Positions 34,784 to 44,739 are shown, counted from the stretch's first letter. The stretch: 46,413 bases of DNA from JAEUIA01 sp038330085 (GCA_038330085.1 JBBQNP010000018.1:1-46413); one strand, 5' to 3'. A program made the numbers and translations. Notes: generated by a model not told the origin, from the sequence alone.

Positions 34784-34931
34784 GTCCGTCTCCAACGACC
34801 GGCACGGTAGCACGGCCGGAAGCACGTGATCGCGTGGACGTGTGAATCGACAGTTGGGATACTGACAGGCTCTTCCGCGCGCAATCCTGTCGCGCGCGAA
34901 TCACGCAACACTCACGACCCATGCACTCCTC

Positions 34932-36563
<1,632 letters not shown>

Positions 36564-36583
36564 TCGTCGCGATCAAACTCCGC

Positions 36584-36868
36584 ATGGACAAGCGCCTCTT
36601 CCTGACCGTCTTCGCGAGCGTGTTCCTGGCCGAAATCGGGGACAAGACGCAGTTGGCGACGATGGCGTTCGCTTCCGGCACGACCTCGCGCTGGACGGTG
36701 TTTGCTGCATCCGCGGCAGCGCTCGTCCTCGCGGCGGGCATCGGCGTGCTGTTCGGCGACCTCGTCGCGCGCATCGTGTCGCCGCGCGTGCTCACTACGG
36801 CGGCGGGCGTCGCGTTCCTCCTGATCGGCGGGTGGATGATCTGGCGCGCCTCGTACGCGACAGCCTGA
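36584..36868 (+). CDS. Half-size GDT1/UPF0016 (TMEM165-type) membrane transporter
   Basis: A 94-residue protein with three probable membrane helices and one copy of the family motif, AEIGDKTQLAT (Glu17, Gly19, Asp20, Lys21). Full-size members have two such halves and transport Mn2+ and/or Ca2+ with proton exchange. A single-motif protein must pair with itself or with another half-size protein to form the ion path. No second half is adjacent, so homodimerisation or a distant partner is implied. Its stop abuts the convergent beta-helix gene stop without a gap (TGATCA). Confidence 0.9.
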   Translation: MDKRLFLTVFASVFLAEIGDKTQLATMAFASGTTSRWTVFAASAAALVLAAGIGVLFGDLVARIVSPRVLTTAAGVAFLLIGGWMIWRASYATA

Positions 36869-39058
36869 TCAGCGCACGCGTTCGAGCTCGACCGCGAGCG
36901 CAGACGCGCCGTCGATCTGGAAGTACTCGAGCACGATGTCATGCTTGCCTACCGAGAGGTCGACGTCGGCCGAGTCGCGCGTCGGGCCGTGCCAGGTCCA
37001 GTTCTCGAGCACGGTTTCGCCGTCGATCATCACGCGCACGCCGTCGTCGGACGTGACCGAAAGGCGATGCGGCCCGCCGTCCTTGATTTCGAGCGAAGTG
37101 CGCGCAATCAAGCCGAAGTGATCGCTTCCGACCTTCTCGCGCACGGGTTTCGAGCCACCCCACGGATCGGTCCACGTCGTCGCTTCCCCGCTCACGGATG
37201 GTGACTGTGAGAGCGCGCGCCACGCGTCGACGTCCTTGCGCGGATCGGTGCCGACCACGTCGCCCCCGCTCGGCGTCCACTTGAACCAGGCGGCATTCCA
37301 CTTCACGTCGGCGAAGAGGCCTCCGGGGGTGCGTTGCATCGGACGCGGCTCGCCCGAGCGAAAATCCCACGGCCCCCACTCGCCCATCACGATCGTCTCG
37401 AGCCCGCCCTCGTCGCCGCGCTCGCGTGCCGATGTGACGAGCGTGCCCGGCAACTTGGGCGCGGTCCACGCGCGTGCGCGCGCCACCCACTCGGGCTGCG
37501 TCTGTCCATGTGCGAGCGCCGTGCGCAACGACGACGAGAACACGCGTCCGCTCGGCATCCCGCCCGTCGGTGAAGCGAGCAGGCGTCGCATGGCGGCATC
37601 CGGGTTCTCCGTGTCCGCCGCCGATTTCGCGGGGCCCTCCATCGTCACGGACTCGAACTTGATTGATCCGCGCTTCGAGTCGGTCTCGTTGTCGTGGAAG
37701 AAAACGCCGGTCGTCTGCGTGATGTCGATGTCGCGCGCGTTGTCGTCGAAGCGGTTGTGCGCAATGTACGGATCGCGCGAGCTCGTCTCGCGGTGCTGTC
37801 CGAAGGGCCCACCGACGAGGTCTTTGTCCTCGTCCCACCACAGCTCGAGCCCGATGTCGTCGTCCTCGATGCGGTTTCCGACGATCGCGCACTCTTGTCC
37901 GTGCTCGATCGAAACGCCGCCGCCGAGCACGTGCGCGATCTCGCATTCGAGCACGACCATGCGCCGCGAATACCCACCCCAGACGCCGTGCTGGTGCGCG
38001 CCGTCGAGACGGTCGGCGATGGCCCAGTTGCCCGACGAGAACGTGGCTTCGATCGCGTTCGCAACTGCATACGAAAAGTCGCACTCGTACCACACGTTGC
38101 GATCGGACCCGCCTGCGTCCATCTCGCCGCGCTCGAATGCGTGTCCCTGCACGGTGTCGTTGCCGGCAAAAAGGAACACACCGTCGCCGCCGTGCGTCGC
38201 ACTGCAGTGCGCGAACACGTTGTCGCTGGAGCGCTCGAACAAGAGGATCCCCGCCGAATCCTGGCCGCGCCAGTAGACCTCGTGGCTGTAGCCACGTACG
38301 CAGTAGTCGAAGATGCAGTGCGACACCTTGTTGCGCGACGAGCGGTACAGCGCGAGACCCCACCCCGACAGGAACGAGAAGTCGTCGTCGTGGAGCAAGC
38401 AGTCGTCGGAGCGCGTCAGAAGAATTCCGTTCTGTCCGTGACGGCCGCGACAGCCCGAGATCGTGGCGTGCGTGCAGTCCTCGAGCGCGATCGCAGCGCC
38501 GTAGTTCTGCATCCACTCGGCGTTGTCGTTCTCGTGCGGGAACAACCAGTCCGCTTCGTTCTCAGCGACGCTGGTCGATAGGAGGCGCATGCCGTACCAG
38601 CCGTCGAAGTGCACGTCCTCCATGCGCACGTCGTGACAGTTGAAGGCCGCGACGCATACCCGGTAGCCGCCGATCATGCCCCCTCGTACGAGGATGCGAT
38701 CGCTGTCGCGCAGCACGATGCCGTAGCCCTCGCACGCGTCGAGGTCATTGCCCGCCCGCGTGCCGCGCAGGACCACGTCGGTGAGGTCCAGAACGACGTC
38801 GTGCGCGTTCTCGATGACGATGACGCCGCGTTCGCCATCGTTGCCGAGCGGCGGACGCAGGTACGGCCCGGGCTTCACCGTCGTCTCGCAGGCCGAGCTG
38901 ACGAGCAAGGGTCGTCCCTCCGGCAAGTCTTCGTGACGCGCGCCGGATACGTTGATCGCGACCGACTCGCTCTCGCGCCCGTGCGTGCTGCCGCAGGCGG
39001 CGAGCAAGAGGATCAGCGCCGTCACGACGAGAGCTGCGTTTCCGATCGTGCGCGACAT
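36869..39058 (-). CDS. Lipoprotein with right-handed beta-helix and C-terminal PA14 domain
   Basis: A 729-residue lipoprotein (lipobox LAAC). Residues about 75-450 contain repeated turns of the parallel beta-helix type, with blocks such as GIVLRDSDRILVRGGMIGG, AIALEDCTHATISGCRG and GILLFERSSDNVFAHCSA, as in NosD/CASH domains that bind or cleave sugars. The last 130 residues look like PA14 (FGLIARTSLEIKD, SVTSDDGVRVMIDGE, HDIVLEYFQ), a carbohydrate-binding module. A polysaccharide-related role at the cell surface is likely. The ATG at 39058 gives the signal peptide. A TACGAT box lies 22 bases upstream. Confidence 0.87.
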   Translation of the reverse strand: MSRTIGNAALVVTALILLLAACGSTHGRESESVAINVSGARHEDLPEGRPLLVSSACETTVKPGPYLRPPLGNDGERGVIVIENAHDVVLDLTDVVLRGTRAGNDLDACEGYGIVLRDSDRILVRGGMIGGYRVCVAAFNCHDVRMEDVHFDGWYGMRLLSTSVAENEADWLFPHENDNAEWMQNYGAAIALEDCTHATISGCRGRHGQNGILLTRSDDCLLHDDDFSFLSGWGLALYRSSRNKVSHCIFDYCVRGYSHEVYWRGQDSAGILLFERSSDNVFAHCSATHGGDGVFLFAGNDTVQGHAFERGEMDAGGSDRNVWYECDFSYAVANAIEATFSSGNWAIADRLDGAHQHGVWGGYSRRMVVLECEIAHVLGGGVSIEHGQECAIVGNRIEDDDIGLELWWDEDKDLVGGPFGQHRETSSRDPYIAHNRFDDNARDIDITQTTGVFFHDNETDSKRGSIKFESVTMEGPAKSAADTENPDAAMRRLLASPTGGMPSGRVFSSSLRTALAHGQTQPEWVARARAWTAPKLPGTLVTSARERGDEGGLETIVMGEWGPWDFRSGEPRPMQRTPGGLFADVKWNAAWFKWTPSGGDVVGTDPRKDVDAWRALSQSPSVSGEATTWTDPWGGSKPVREKVGSDHFGLIARTSLEIKDGGPHRLSVTSDDGVRVMIDGETVLENWTWHGPTRDSADVDLSVGKHDIVLEYFQIDGASALAVELERVR

Positions 39059-39120
39059 GCCGGGCCACCGCCCGCGCCGGATCGTAGCGCTCGACGCTCG
39101 TGCGCTCCACGCGCTCGGGC

Positions 39121-39126
39121 TATCCT
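39121..39126 (+). promoter_or_regulatory. Candidate -10 box (TATCCT) for nadA
   Basis: Ends six bases before the GTG at 39133, in line with a leaderless message. It makes the in-frame GTG at 39100 unlikely as a start. Confidence 0.48.
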
Positions 39127-39132
39127 GTTTTT

Positions 39133-40467
39133 GTGCCGACGAAAACCGCTCCCATCGCATCCTCAGGCATCGTCCTCGAGCCCGAGATCCCGATCTGCCA
39201 GACGGATCTGCCGCTCGACTGGTATCAGGCCGAGTTCAAGCCGTACGCGGAGGAGTACCTGGCGCTGCCCGATCGAACCCCTGCGAGCGTGTTGCCCTGG
39301 CTCGATCGCTACGCGATCCCGGCGGTGAAGCACTTCGGCGACTCGATGCTCTTGCTCGCGCACTTCTACATGGGCGGCGAGATCGTCAAGTTGATCGAGC
39401 GCTACGGCGGCAAGGTCGCGGACAGTTACGCGCTCGCGCTGCAGGCCGCGCGCAACCCCGAGAAGAAGGTGATCGTCGAGTCGGCCGTGCACTTCATGGC
39501 CGAGTCGATCGCGATCCTCGCCGCCGACGATCAGACGGTGTGGATCACGAACCCCAAAGCGGGTTGCACGATGGAGATGCTGGCGAAGGACTTCATGGTC
39601 CTGCCGGTCGCCGAGCAACTGGTCGAGCGCTACGGCGACGACATCGTCGTGATCGCGTACATGAACACGGGCGGTCGCTTGAAGGCGCTCGCCGGTCGCA
39701 CGGGCGGAGCGGTGTGCACGAGCTCGAACGCACACCTCGTCGTCGACTGGGCGCGTCGTCAGAAGAAGAAGATCCTGTTCGTGCCCGATCATCATCTCGG
39801 GCGCAACACCGCGTGGAAGCTCGGCATGGATCTCTCGAAGGTCGTGCAGCTCCCCGATCCGCAGGTTTGGCGGCAGTCGTTGAAGATCGGCGACACGGAT
39901 GGCGGTCTGGCCGCGCTGGACAACGCCGAAATGATCCTGTGGGGCAGCTACTGCGGCGTGCACACCGTGTTCTCGAAAAAGCACGTCGAATGGTGGAAGG
40001 CGCGCGGCTGGCGCGTGCTCGTGCATCCCGAGTCGCCGCTCGAGTGCGTGCAGAGCGCCGACGGTTCCGGTTCGACCGACTACCTGTGGAAGCAGGTGAT
40101 GCAAGCACCCGCCGGCTCGAAGATCGCGATCGGGACCGAAGGACACTTCGTGCGCAACGCACGCACCCAAGCGCAAGCTCGCGGCGTCGAAGTCATGCAC
40201 CTCGCCGACATTCCCGACGCCGCGTTCGGCACCGCCGGCTGCGGTTGCGCGACGATGAGCCGCAACGATCCGCCGCACCTGGCCGGGATGCTCGACCTCC
40301 TGCGCAAAGGCCAGGGCCCCGACATCAACCGCGTGCTCGCCGGCGACATGGTCGACGAGCGCACCGCCGCACGCGATCGCCTGACTCCCGAAGAACGCGT
40401 CGACCTCGTGAAGCAAGCCCGCCTGTCGCTCGAACGGATGATCGACATCACCGAGTCCGCGACCTGA
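39133..40467 (+). CDS. nadA: Quinolinate synthase
   Basis: Condenses iminoaspartate with dihydroxyacetone phosphate to quinolinate for NAD synthesis, using a [4Fe-4S] cluster. Of 444 residues, AHFYMGGEI, AGCTMEM, AYMNTGG, CTSSNAHLVVDW, HPESPLECV and CGCATMSRNDPPHL are the family blocks, and the three cluster Cys are in the expected places. It is longer than the compact archaeal type and has a C-terminal helical tail. The GTG at 39133 is chosen from the TATCCT box just upstream. nadB and nadC are not nearby. REP copy C begins four bases after the stop. Confidence 0.96.
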   Translation: MPTKTAPIASSGIVLEPEIPICQTDLPLDWYQAEFKPYAEEYLALPDRTPASVLPWLDRYAIPAVKHFGDSMLLLAHFYMGGEIVKLIERYGGKVADSYALALQAARNPEKKVIVESAVHFMAESIAILAADDQTVWITNPKAGCTMEMLAKDFMVLPVAEQLVERYGDDIVVIAYMNTGGRLKALAGRTGGAVCTSSNAHLVVDWARRQKKKILFVPDHHLGRNTAWKLGMDLSKVVQLPDPQVWRQSLKIGDTDGGLAALDNAEMILWGSYCGVHTVFSKKHVEWWKARGWRVLVHPESPLECVQSADGSGSTDYLWKQVMQAPAGSKIAIGTEGHFVRNARTQAQARGVEVMHLADIPDAAFGTAGCGCATMSRNDPPHLAGMLDLLRKGQGPDINRVLAGDMVDERTAARDRLTPEERVDLVKQARLSLERMIDITESAT

Positions 40468-40470
40468 GCG

Positions 40471-40557
40471 GCGGGTGGTGCCAGCAGCACGTCGCGTATT
40501 GCGCGCTTTCGCGCGACGAAGGATGCCGACTCCCCCGCAGGGTGCTTGGCACCGCCA
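40471..40557 (+). repeat. REP-like element, copy C
   Basis: About 87 bp: left box with GGTGCC, core TGCGCGCTTTCGCGCGACGA with its hairpin, and the right palindrome as GGTGCTTGGCACC. It starts four bases after the nadA stop, in the same orientation as copy A. Confidence 0.82.
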
Positions 40558-40571
40558 ACTTCACCGCCAAC

Positions 40572-40577
40572 TACACT
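40572..40577 (+). promoter_or_regulatory. Candidate -10 box (TACACT) upstream of the sensor gene
   Basis: Identical hexamer to the one before the gene at 44478. It would give a leader of about 140 bases for the gene at 40723. The ATG six bases after it opens a frame with no recognisable product. Confidence 0.3.
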
Positions 40578-40722
40578 GCTCGGATGCCGGCCGGAACGAT
40601 GCACGGACGAGGTCAGGTCTTGGGTGCGGCACCACAGGCGAGTACCCGTAACGAAGTCCCTGTTTCAGTCCTCCGACAACCTGAGCCGATGATCGGAAGC
40701 GAGACTCTCAGCCCCGTCCCCG

Positions 40723-41352
40723 ATGTCCGTTCAACGATTCGCCGATCGTCAGGCCCTCCCCGTTCTCTGTGCCCTCCTCGTGATCGGCGCGGGGGCGTGT
40801 CTGTTCGCAAGCCATCAGGTCGAACAAACGCGCCGCGATCTCGTCACGCGTCGGCTCTTGACGGCCGTCGACATCCTGCGTGATCCAGCGGCTGCGGCAC
40901 TCGACTCTTCGGACTCGCGTCCGTCCTTCCTCGCGGAGATGAACGACTGGGGCCGGGTCACGGGGTTGCGTCTAACGCTCATCCTGCCCGACGGATCCGT
41001 GCTCGCGGACTCCGAGGTCCAGCACATGCCCAACCTGTCCGACCGCCCCGAAGTGAAGGCCGCCATCGAGGGCCGGACCGAGTCGGACTTCCGACGCAGC
41101 GTGGTGACGGGGAAGGACATGCTTTATGTCGCAAAGCCAGTCGAGAAAGATGGCGTACGCATCGGGACCCTGCGCGCCGCGACGTACGCGAGCGAGATCG
41201 ATGCGGCGTTGTCGGGGTTCGAGCGAACGTTCGGCCTGATCGCGTTCGTGTGCTTGATCGCTGGAGCGATCGTCGGGTTCGTCACGGGCCGCCGTCGTGA
41301 TCGGACTGCAATAGAAGACGAGACCGAGTACACCGAGCGGATGGCAGCCTGA
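40723..41352 (+). CDS. Membrane sensor domain protein (PhoR-like sCache) without a kinase
   Basis: A 209-residue protein with two membrane helices (about 11-30 and 168-189) around an extracytoplasmic domain. The stretch GLRLTLILPDGSVLADSE, a DRPEVKAAIEGR block and MLYVAKPVEKDGVRIGTLR match the single Cache/PAS-like sensor of PhoR-type histidine kinases. After the second helix only about 20 charged residues remain, so HAMP, DHp and ATPase domains are missing. Either the gene lost its kinase part or it works as a stand-alone sensor. No downstream frame restores a kinase before REP copy D. Confidence 0.8.
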   Translation: MSVQRFADRQALPVLCALLVIGAGACLFASHQVEQTRRDLVTRRLLTAVDILRDPAAAALDSSDSRPSFLAEMNDWGRVTGLRLTLILPDGSVLADSEVQHMPNLSDRPEVKAAIEGRTESDFRRSVVTGKDMLYVAKPVEKDGVRIGTLRAATYASEIDAALSGFERTFGLIAFVCLIAGAIVGFVTGRRRDRTAIEDETEYTERMAA

Positions 41353-41404
41353 GCGCACGGTGTGTGCGCCCGAGCAGGCGTGTGTGGACCGGACGAATGC
41401 TGAG

Positions 41405-41492
41405 CGGAGGGTGCCAGGCACCCGTCGCGTGAGAATGCACCCTTCGTCGCCCGAAAGCGCGCGACAGTGCGGCGTGTTCCAGGCACCAACCG
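41405..41492 (-). repeat. REP-like element, copy D (inverted)
   Basis: Reverse-complement version of copy A with about 85-90 percent match by eye over 88 bp, including GTCGCGCGCTTTCGGGCGAC and GGTGCCTGGCACC. It touches the stop of the epimerase-like gene (41494) on the same strand. Confidence 0.88.
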
Positions 41493-41493
41493 C

Positions 41494-42033
41494 TCAACCG
41501 CGTTCGACTTCCCAGACTTGTGCGCCGAAGTGATCCCAGGGCAATCGGCCTTCGTCGCATTGATCGTCCGTCGAGAACTGCACGTCGACGAAATAGATGA
41601 TGGCACTCGGGTTGGCCGTTCGCAGGTTCTTGCAGCCGTGCGCGACGCCCGGGGGAATGCGCACGAGGCGCGAGTTGCCGTCGCCCAGCACGAAGCGCAT
41701 CACCTGGCCCTCGGTCGCCGAGCCTTTGCGCACGTCGGCGAGCACGAGGAGGATCTTGTCGCTCGGCGGCACATACCAGACGTCCGTCTGGCGCGTGTGC
41801 AGGTGGAACGCCTTGATCGCGAGCGGCTCGAGCACCGAGTAGTTGATCTGCTTCACCGTGAAGCCCGGCAACTGTTTGTGGATGCCGCCGTCGAGCCGTC
41901 CGAGCTCCGTCATCGCGCCGCCGTCGTCGTTGAAGCGCTTGAGCTCGACGATCTCGACGCCTTCGATGCGCTTTTTTGCGGTGTAGTCCTGCTTGGCGTA
42001 CTTGGCTTGGGCTTGCGCGTTGAACTGGGTCAT
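41494..42033 (-). CDS. dTDP-4-dehydrorhamnose 3,5-epimerase (RmlC) family protein
   Basis: A 179-residue cupin of the RmlC type. KQINYSVLEPLAIKAFHLH corresponds to the strand holding the catalytic His (His77 or His79). KILLVLADVRKGSATEGQVMRF, GNSRLVRIPPGVAHGC and the ending EGRLPWD follow in the usual order. The normal RGLHYQ and the Tyr of RmlC are altered, so the substrate may be another dTDP- or GDP-sugar. rmlA, rmlB and rmlD are absent from the window. It is divergent from the deoxyhypusine-synthase-like gene across 288 bases. Confidence 0.86.
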   Translation of the reverse strand: MTQFNAQAQAKYAKQDYTAKKRIEGVEIVELKRFNDDGGAMTELGRLDGGIHKQLPGFTVKQINYSVLEPLAIKAFHLHTRQTDVWYVPPSDKILLVLADVRKGSATEGQVMRFVLGDGNSRLVRIPPGVAHGCKNLRTANPSAIIYFVDVQFSTDDQCDEGRLPWDHFGAQVWEVERG

Positions 42034-42182
42034 CGTGGGTGTCGCGCACAGAGCGCGCGGTCCGAGGAGTTCACGAGTGGAGAGAGTGGCGCAGAGCATC
42101 TCCCAGACGGAGCGTGAGCGCAACGGCCTTGCGATCTCCCTGGTAAATCGAATCGATGCCGGCAGGAGCGGAGCGGGCGCGC

Positions 42183-42232
42183 GGTGCCAGACGCCCAACG
42201 ATGAGAAATACCGGCTATCGGCGCCAGGCACC
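42183..42232. repeat. Short inverted repeat related to the REP elements (copy E)
   Basis: GGTGCCAGACGCC at 42183-42195 faces GGCGCCAGGCACC at 42220-42232 (11 of 13 pair). The outer arms share the GGTGCC/GGCACC ends of copies A-D but the CTTT-loop core is absent. Confidence 0.6.
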
Positions 42233-42307
42233 ACGCGCGCGTGTCGCGCTCGCGCTGGTGATCTTGTTTTCGTGCGCGGGCGCGGTGGTCGCCTGCGCGG
42301 GCTCCGC

Positions 42308-42313
42308 TAGACT
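42308..42313 (+). promoter_or_regulatory. Candidate -10 box (TAGACT) for the deoxyhypusine-synthase-like gene
   Basis: Ends eight bases before the ATG at 42322, again consistent with a leaderless mRNA. Confidence 0.47.
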
Positions 42314-42321
42314 GCGCGCCC

Positions 42322-43755
42322 ATGTCCCCTACGCGCAAAGATCAGAACGCACACTGCTCAGGCGGCGTCCGCACCGCGAGCGCAGACGGCGAGCTCGTCC
42401 ACAAGCCGGTCACCGAAGTCGAAGGCCTCGACGAGCTGCTCGAGAACTGCCTCCCCTCTTTTGGCGGAGCGTACTTGCGCCGGCTGTGGGTCCTGCTCGA
42501 CGAAGCGGTCGGCAAGGGACTGCCGATGACGATGTCGGTGTCGGGCCCGGTCACCGTCTCCGGTCAGCACTACGCGTGGCTCGGTCCGCTGCTCGACACG
42601 GGTTGGTTCGCGTGCGTGTCCACCACCGACGCGGTCTGCTACCACGACGGACACCGCGCGCTCGACAACGCGAAGAAGCATCCGTTTCACGAGGTCGCGA
42701 TCTTCGGCGACGACGGCGCGCTGCGCGACGAGAAGACGATCCGTGTCACTGATGTGGGCTTCGACGAAGACATTTTGCTCGACCAGGACGCGTTCATCTC
42801 AGCCGTCTTGCGCGAGGACGAGTTCCAAAAGCGCATGAGCGGGCCGGAGTTCCGCTGGCGTCTCGGTCGCAGGTACGCTGCTCAGGAAAAACAAAACGGT
42901 GTGCGCGAAGGGCTGCTCGCACTGTGCCAGCGCAAGTCGATCCCGATCTTCGTCGGCGCGCCCGGCGACGGATCCGTGTTCTTGAACTCGATGAAGCTGT
43001 GGGCGCTCTCGCAGATCGACGGCACGCCGTTCCGCTTCGAGCTCGACCTCAACTTGGAGGTGTTCGAGAGCTGCGCGTATCACCTGTGGGGCCTGCGCGA
43101 GAGCGACACGCACGCCCTCGGCACGCTGATCCTCGGCGGCGGCGTGCCGAAGAACTTCAACCTGCAACCCGAGCCGGCGCTCTCGCAGATCCTCGGTCTG
43201 CCGGAGATCTCCGGTTACCTCTACGACGTGCAGCTCACGACGGCGCCGGTCACCGACGGATCGTTGAGCTCGTGCCCGCCCGCCGAAGCCGTGACGTGGG
43301 GCAAGGTCGACAAGGACCACTTCCAGAACACGACCGAGAGCATGCAGGTCGACTACTCGGTGGTGATGCCGTTCCTCGTGAAAGCGCTGCTCGACAAGCG
43401 CAATCGGTTCGCGCGCTGGGCCGAGAAGATGGGACGCGAGGCGCTGTTCAAGAAGCACCCGGCTGCGCGCGGGTATTTGCGTGACGCAGCGGGATACCGA
43501 CTGTTCGATCGCCGCGACGAGCTGATGAAGAAGCTCATGGTCGCGGTAGAGAAAGAAGCGCCGCGCCTGCGCAAGGAAAGCACGTATCCGCTCGCGCGGA
43601 TGGCGAGCGCCGACACGAAGGCGCTCAGCCGAAATCCCGCAAGCGTGAACTCCCCGCGCGCGAAGCCCGCCAACTTGAATCCGCGGAGTTCCAAACCCTC
43701 GCGCTCGAAGAAACCCACCACGCCCAAGCCGACTGCGAAGCCCAGGACCCGATGA
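42322..43755 (+). CDS. Deoxyhypusine synthase family protein with basic Pro/Ser/Lys tail
   Basis: A 477-residue NAD-dependent aminobutyl-transfer enzyme homolog. CYHDGHRALDNAKKHPFHE, SIPIFVGAPGDGSVFLN and TLILGGGVPKNF are family blocks, and Lys328 in TWGKVD matches the Lys that carries the aminobutyl group in deoxyhypusine synthase. Bacteria lack eIF5A, so bacterial members may make homospermidine or modify another target; from sequence I cannot choose. The last 60 residues are a repetitive basic tail (KPTTPKPTAKP), not part of the known fold. The membrane-protein gene follows after 54 bases. Confidence 0.9.
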   Translation: MSPTRKDQNAHCSGGVRTASADGELVHKPVTEVEGLDELLENCLPSFGGAYLRRLWVLLDEAVGKGLPMTMSVSGPVTVSGQHYAWLGPLLDTGWFACVSTTDAVCYHDGHRALDNAKKHPFHEVAIFGDDGALRDEKTIRVTDVGFDEDILLDQDAFISAVLREDEFQKRMSGPEFRWRLGRRYAAQEKQNGVREGLLALCQRKSIPIFVGAPGDGSVFLNSMKLWALSQIDGTPFRFELDLNLEVFESCAYHLWGLRESDTHALGTLILGGGVPKNFNLQPEPALSQILGLPEISGYLYDVQLTTAPVTDGSLSSCPPAEAVTWGKVDKDHFQNTTESMQVDYSVVMPFLVKALLDKRNRFARWAEKMGREALFKKHPAARGYLRDAAGYRLFDRRDELMKKLMVAVEKEAPRLRKESTYPLARMASADTKALSRNPASVNSPRAKPANLNPRSSKPSRSKKPTTPKPTAKPRTR

Positions 43756-43809
43756 TCGCGAGCGCCCCCGCCGAGCCGCTCAACCCGTGCGCAAGATTGG
43801 GATGATGCT

Positions 43810-44343
43810 GTGACCGCGCAGCCTTCCGGCACGTCGAGGTCGTTGCCGCGCTGGCTCCTCTACTTGCTGTCGGGCGCGCGCTTCGCCGGTGCCGCCGCGA
43901 TCGGCTGTCTGGCGAGCGCGGTGTTCTACGCCGCTACGCTCTTCGCGTTCTACCTCGTGCTCCTGCTGATCGCAGGCGTGATGAACCTGGGGATGGGCAG
44001 TCCGATCGCCGGGCCGATCTGGACGTTCGTGTTCTTCTGCGTCGGACTCGGCGCAGCTTTGATCGTCTACACGCCGATCACGCTGCTCACGGCAGCTCTC
44101 GCGCGCAAGCGCATATGGGTCTGGTTGCTCGCTCCGATCCTCGTCGTCTGCGTGTCGTTCGGGGTCGGGATCCTGTTGGCGATGCGCTTCGAGGCCCGAT
44201 CCTGTCGAGAGCATCTTCTTCCGCGCCACCCTCGCTTTCGTGCTCCCCTACTTCTTCGGGGGGGCTACTGCCTCTACTGGCTCTTCCTGTTCACGTCGTG
44301 CCAGCTCGGACCCTGGCTCCTCGAGAAATGGAAGACGGGCTGA
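43810..44343 (+). CDS. Multi-pass membrane protein with a probable pair of compensating frameshifts
   Basis: A 177-residue protein with four or five membrane helices and no recognised family. In the reading frame, residues about 129-152 are an Arg-rich, unhelical stretch between hydrophobic segments. Reading the same bases one base later, from 44198 to the G run at 44258-44264, gives DPVESIFFRATLAFVLPYFFGG, a fine membrane helix. A one-base insertion in the CCC at 44195-44197 and a one-base loss in the G run would explain this. Either sequencing errors or a real double change is possible. The start is a GTG. Confidence 0.72.
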   Translation: MTAQPSGTSRSLPRWLLYLLSGARFAGAAAIGCLASAVFYAATLFAFYLVLLLIAGVMNLGMGSPIAGPIWTFVFFCVGLGAALIVYTPITLLTAALARKRIWVWLLAPILVVCVSFGVGILLAMRFEARSCREHLLPRHPRFRAPLLLRGGYCLYWLFLFTSCQLGPWLLEKWKTG

Positions 44344-44465
44344 TCGAAGGGGCACGCCGTGCAGCCGATCGCCGAATCGGCACGTCGGTCGAGGGTCGAG
44401 AACCCTTCCGCGCGTACCTGATGAAGTCGAACCGGTCGACTCGAACCTGGCCGGTCAGAGACCGA

Positions 44466-44471
44466 TACACT
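44466..44471 (+). promoter_or_regulatory. Candidate -10 box (TACACT) for the DUF5678-like gene
   Basis: Ends six bases before the ATG at 44478, supporting that start and a leaderless message for the two-gene unit. Confidence 0.47.
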
Positions 44472-44477
44472 GCAACC

Positions 44478-44720
44478 ATGGACGACCGCGATCTCGAACG
44501 ATTGGTGAACCGGTTCGACGCGCTGCTGCCTGACCTCCTCCGCGACGGTCATGAGAAGCAATGGGCGGTGATTTCCGACGACGGGCTATTCTGCATCGAG
44601 AACGACTTTGGTCGTGCATACCAGGCAGGCAGGAAAAAGTTCATGCCACGGCCCTTCATCGTTCAGCAGATCTTCCCATGGGACCACGTCGCGAAGATCA
44701 CGCGCTTACGCACGGCTTGA
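44478..44720 (+). CDS. Small DUF5678-like protein next to a retropepsin
   Basis: An 80-residue soluble protein. An acidic helix is followed by KQWAVISDDGLFCIENDFG, a strand-turn-strand, then RAYQAGRKKFMPRPFIVQQI. This matches the shape of DUF5678 proteins, as far as I can judge by eye. It lies 41 bases upstream of the retropepsin gene on the same strand, so the two are probably co-transcribed. I recall such small proteins next to retropepsin-like genes in other bacteria, but cannot confirm it here. Whether it is a substrate or a regulator of the protease is open. Confidence 0.72.
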   Translation: MDDRDLERLVNRFDALLPDLLRDGHEKQWAVISDDGLFCIENDFGRAYQAGRKKFMPRPFIVQQIFPWDHVAKITRLRTA

Positions 44721-44739
44721 GCACGGTCAACGGCGCTGG

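Noticed and set aside
40582..40883. Frame opened by an ATG six bases after a TACACT box
   Set aside because: It overlaps the sensor gene in another frame and gives an Arg/Pro/Ser-rich product without resemblance to anything.
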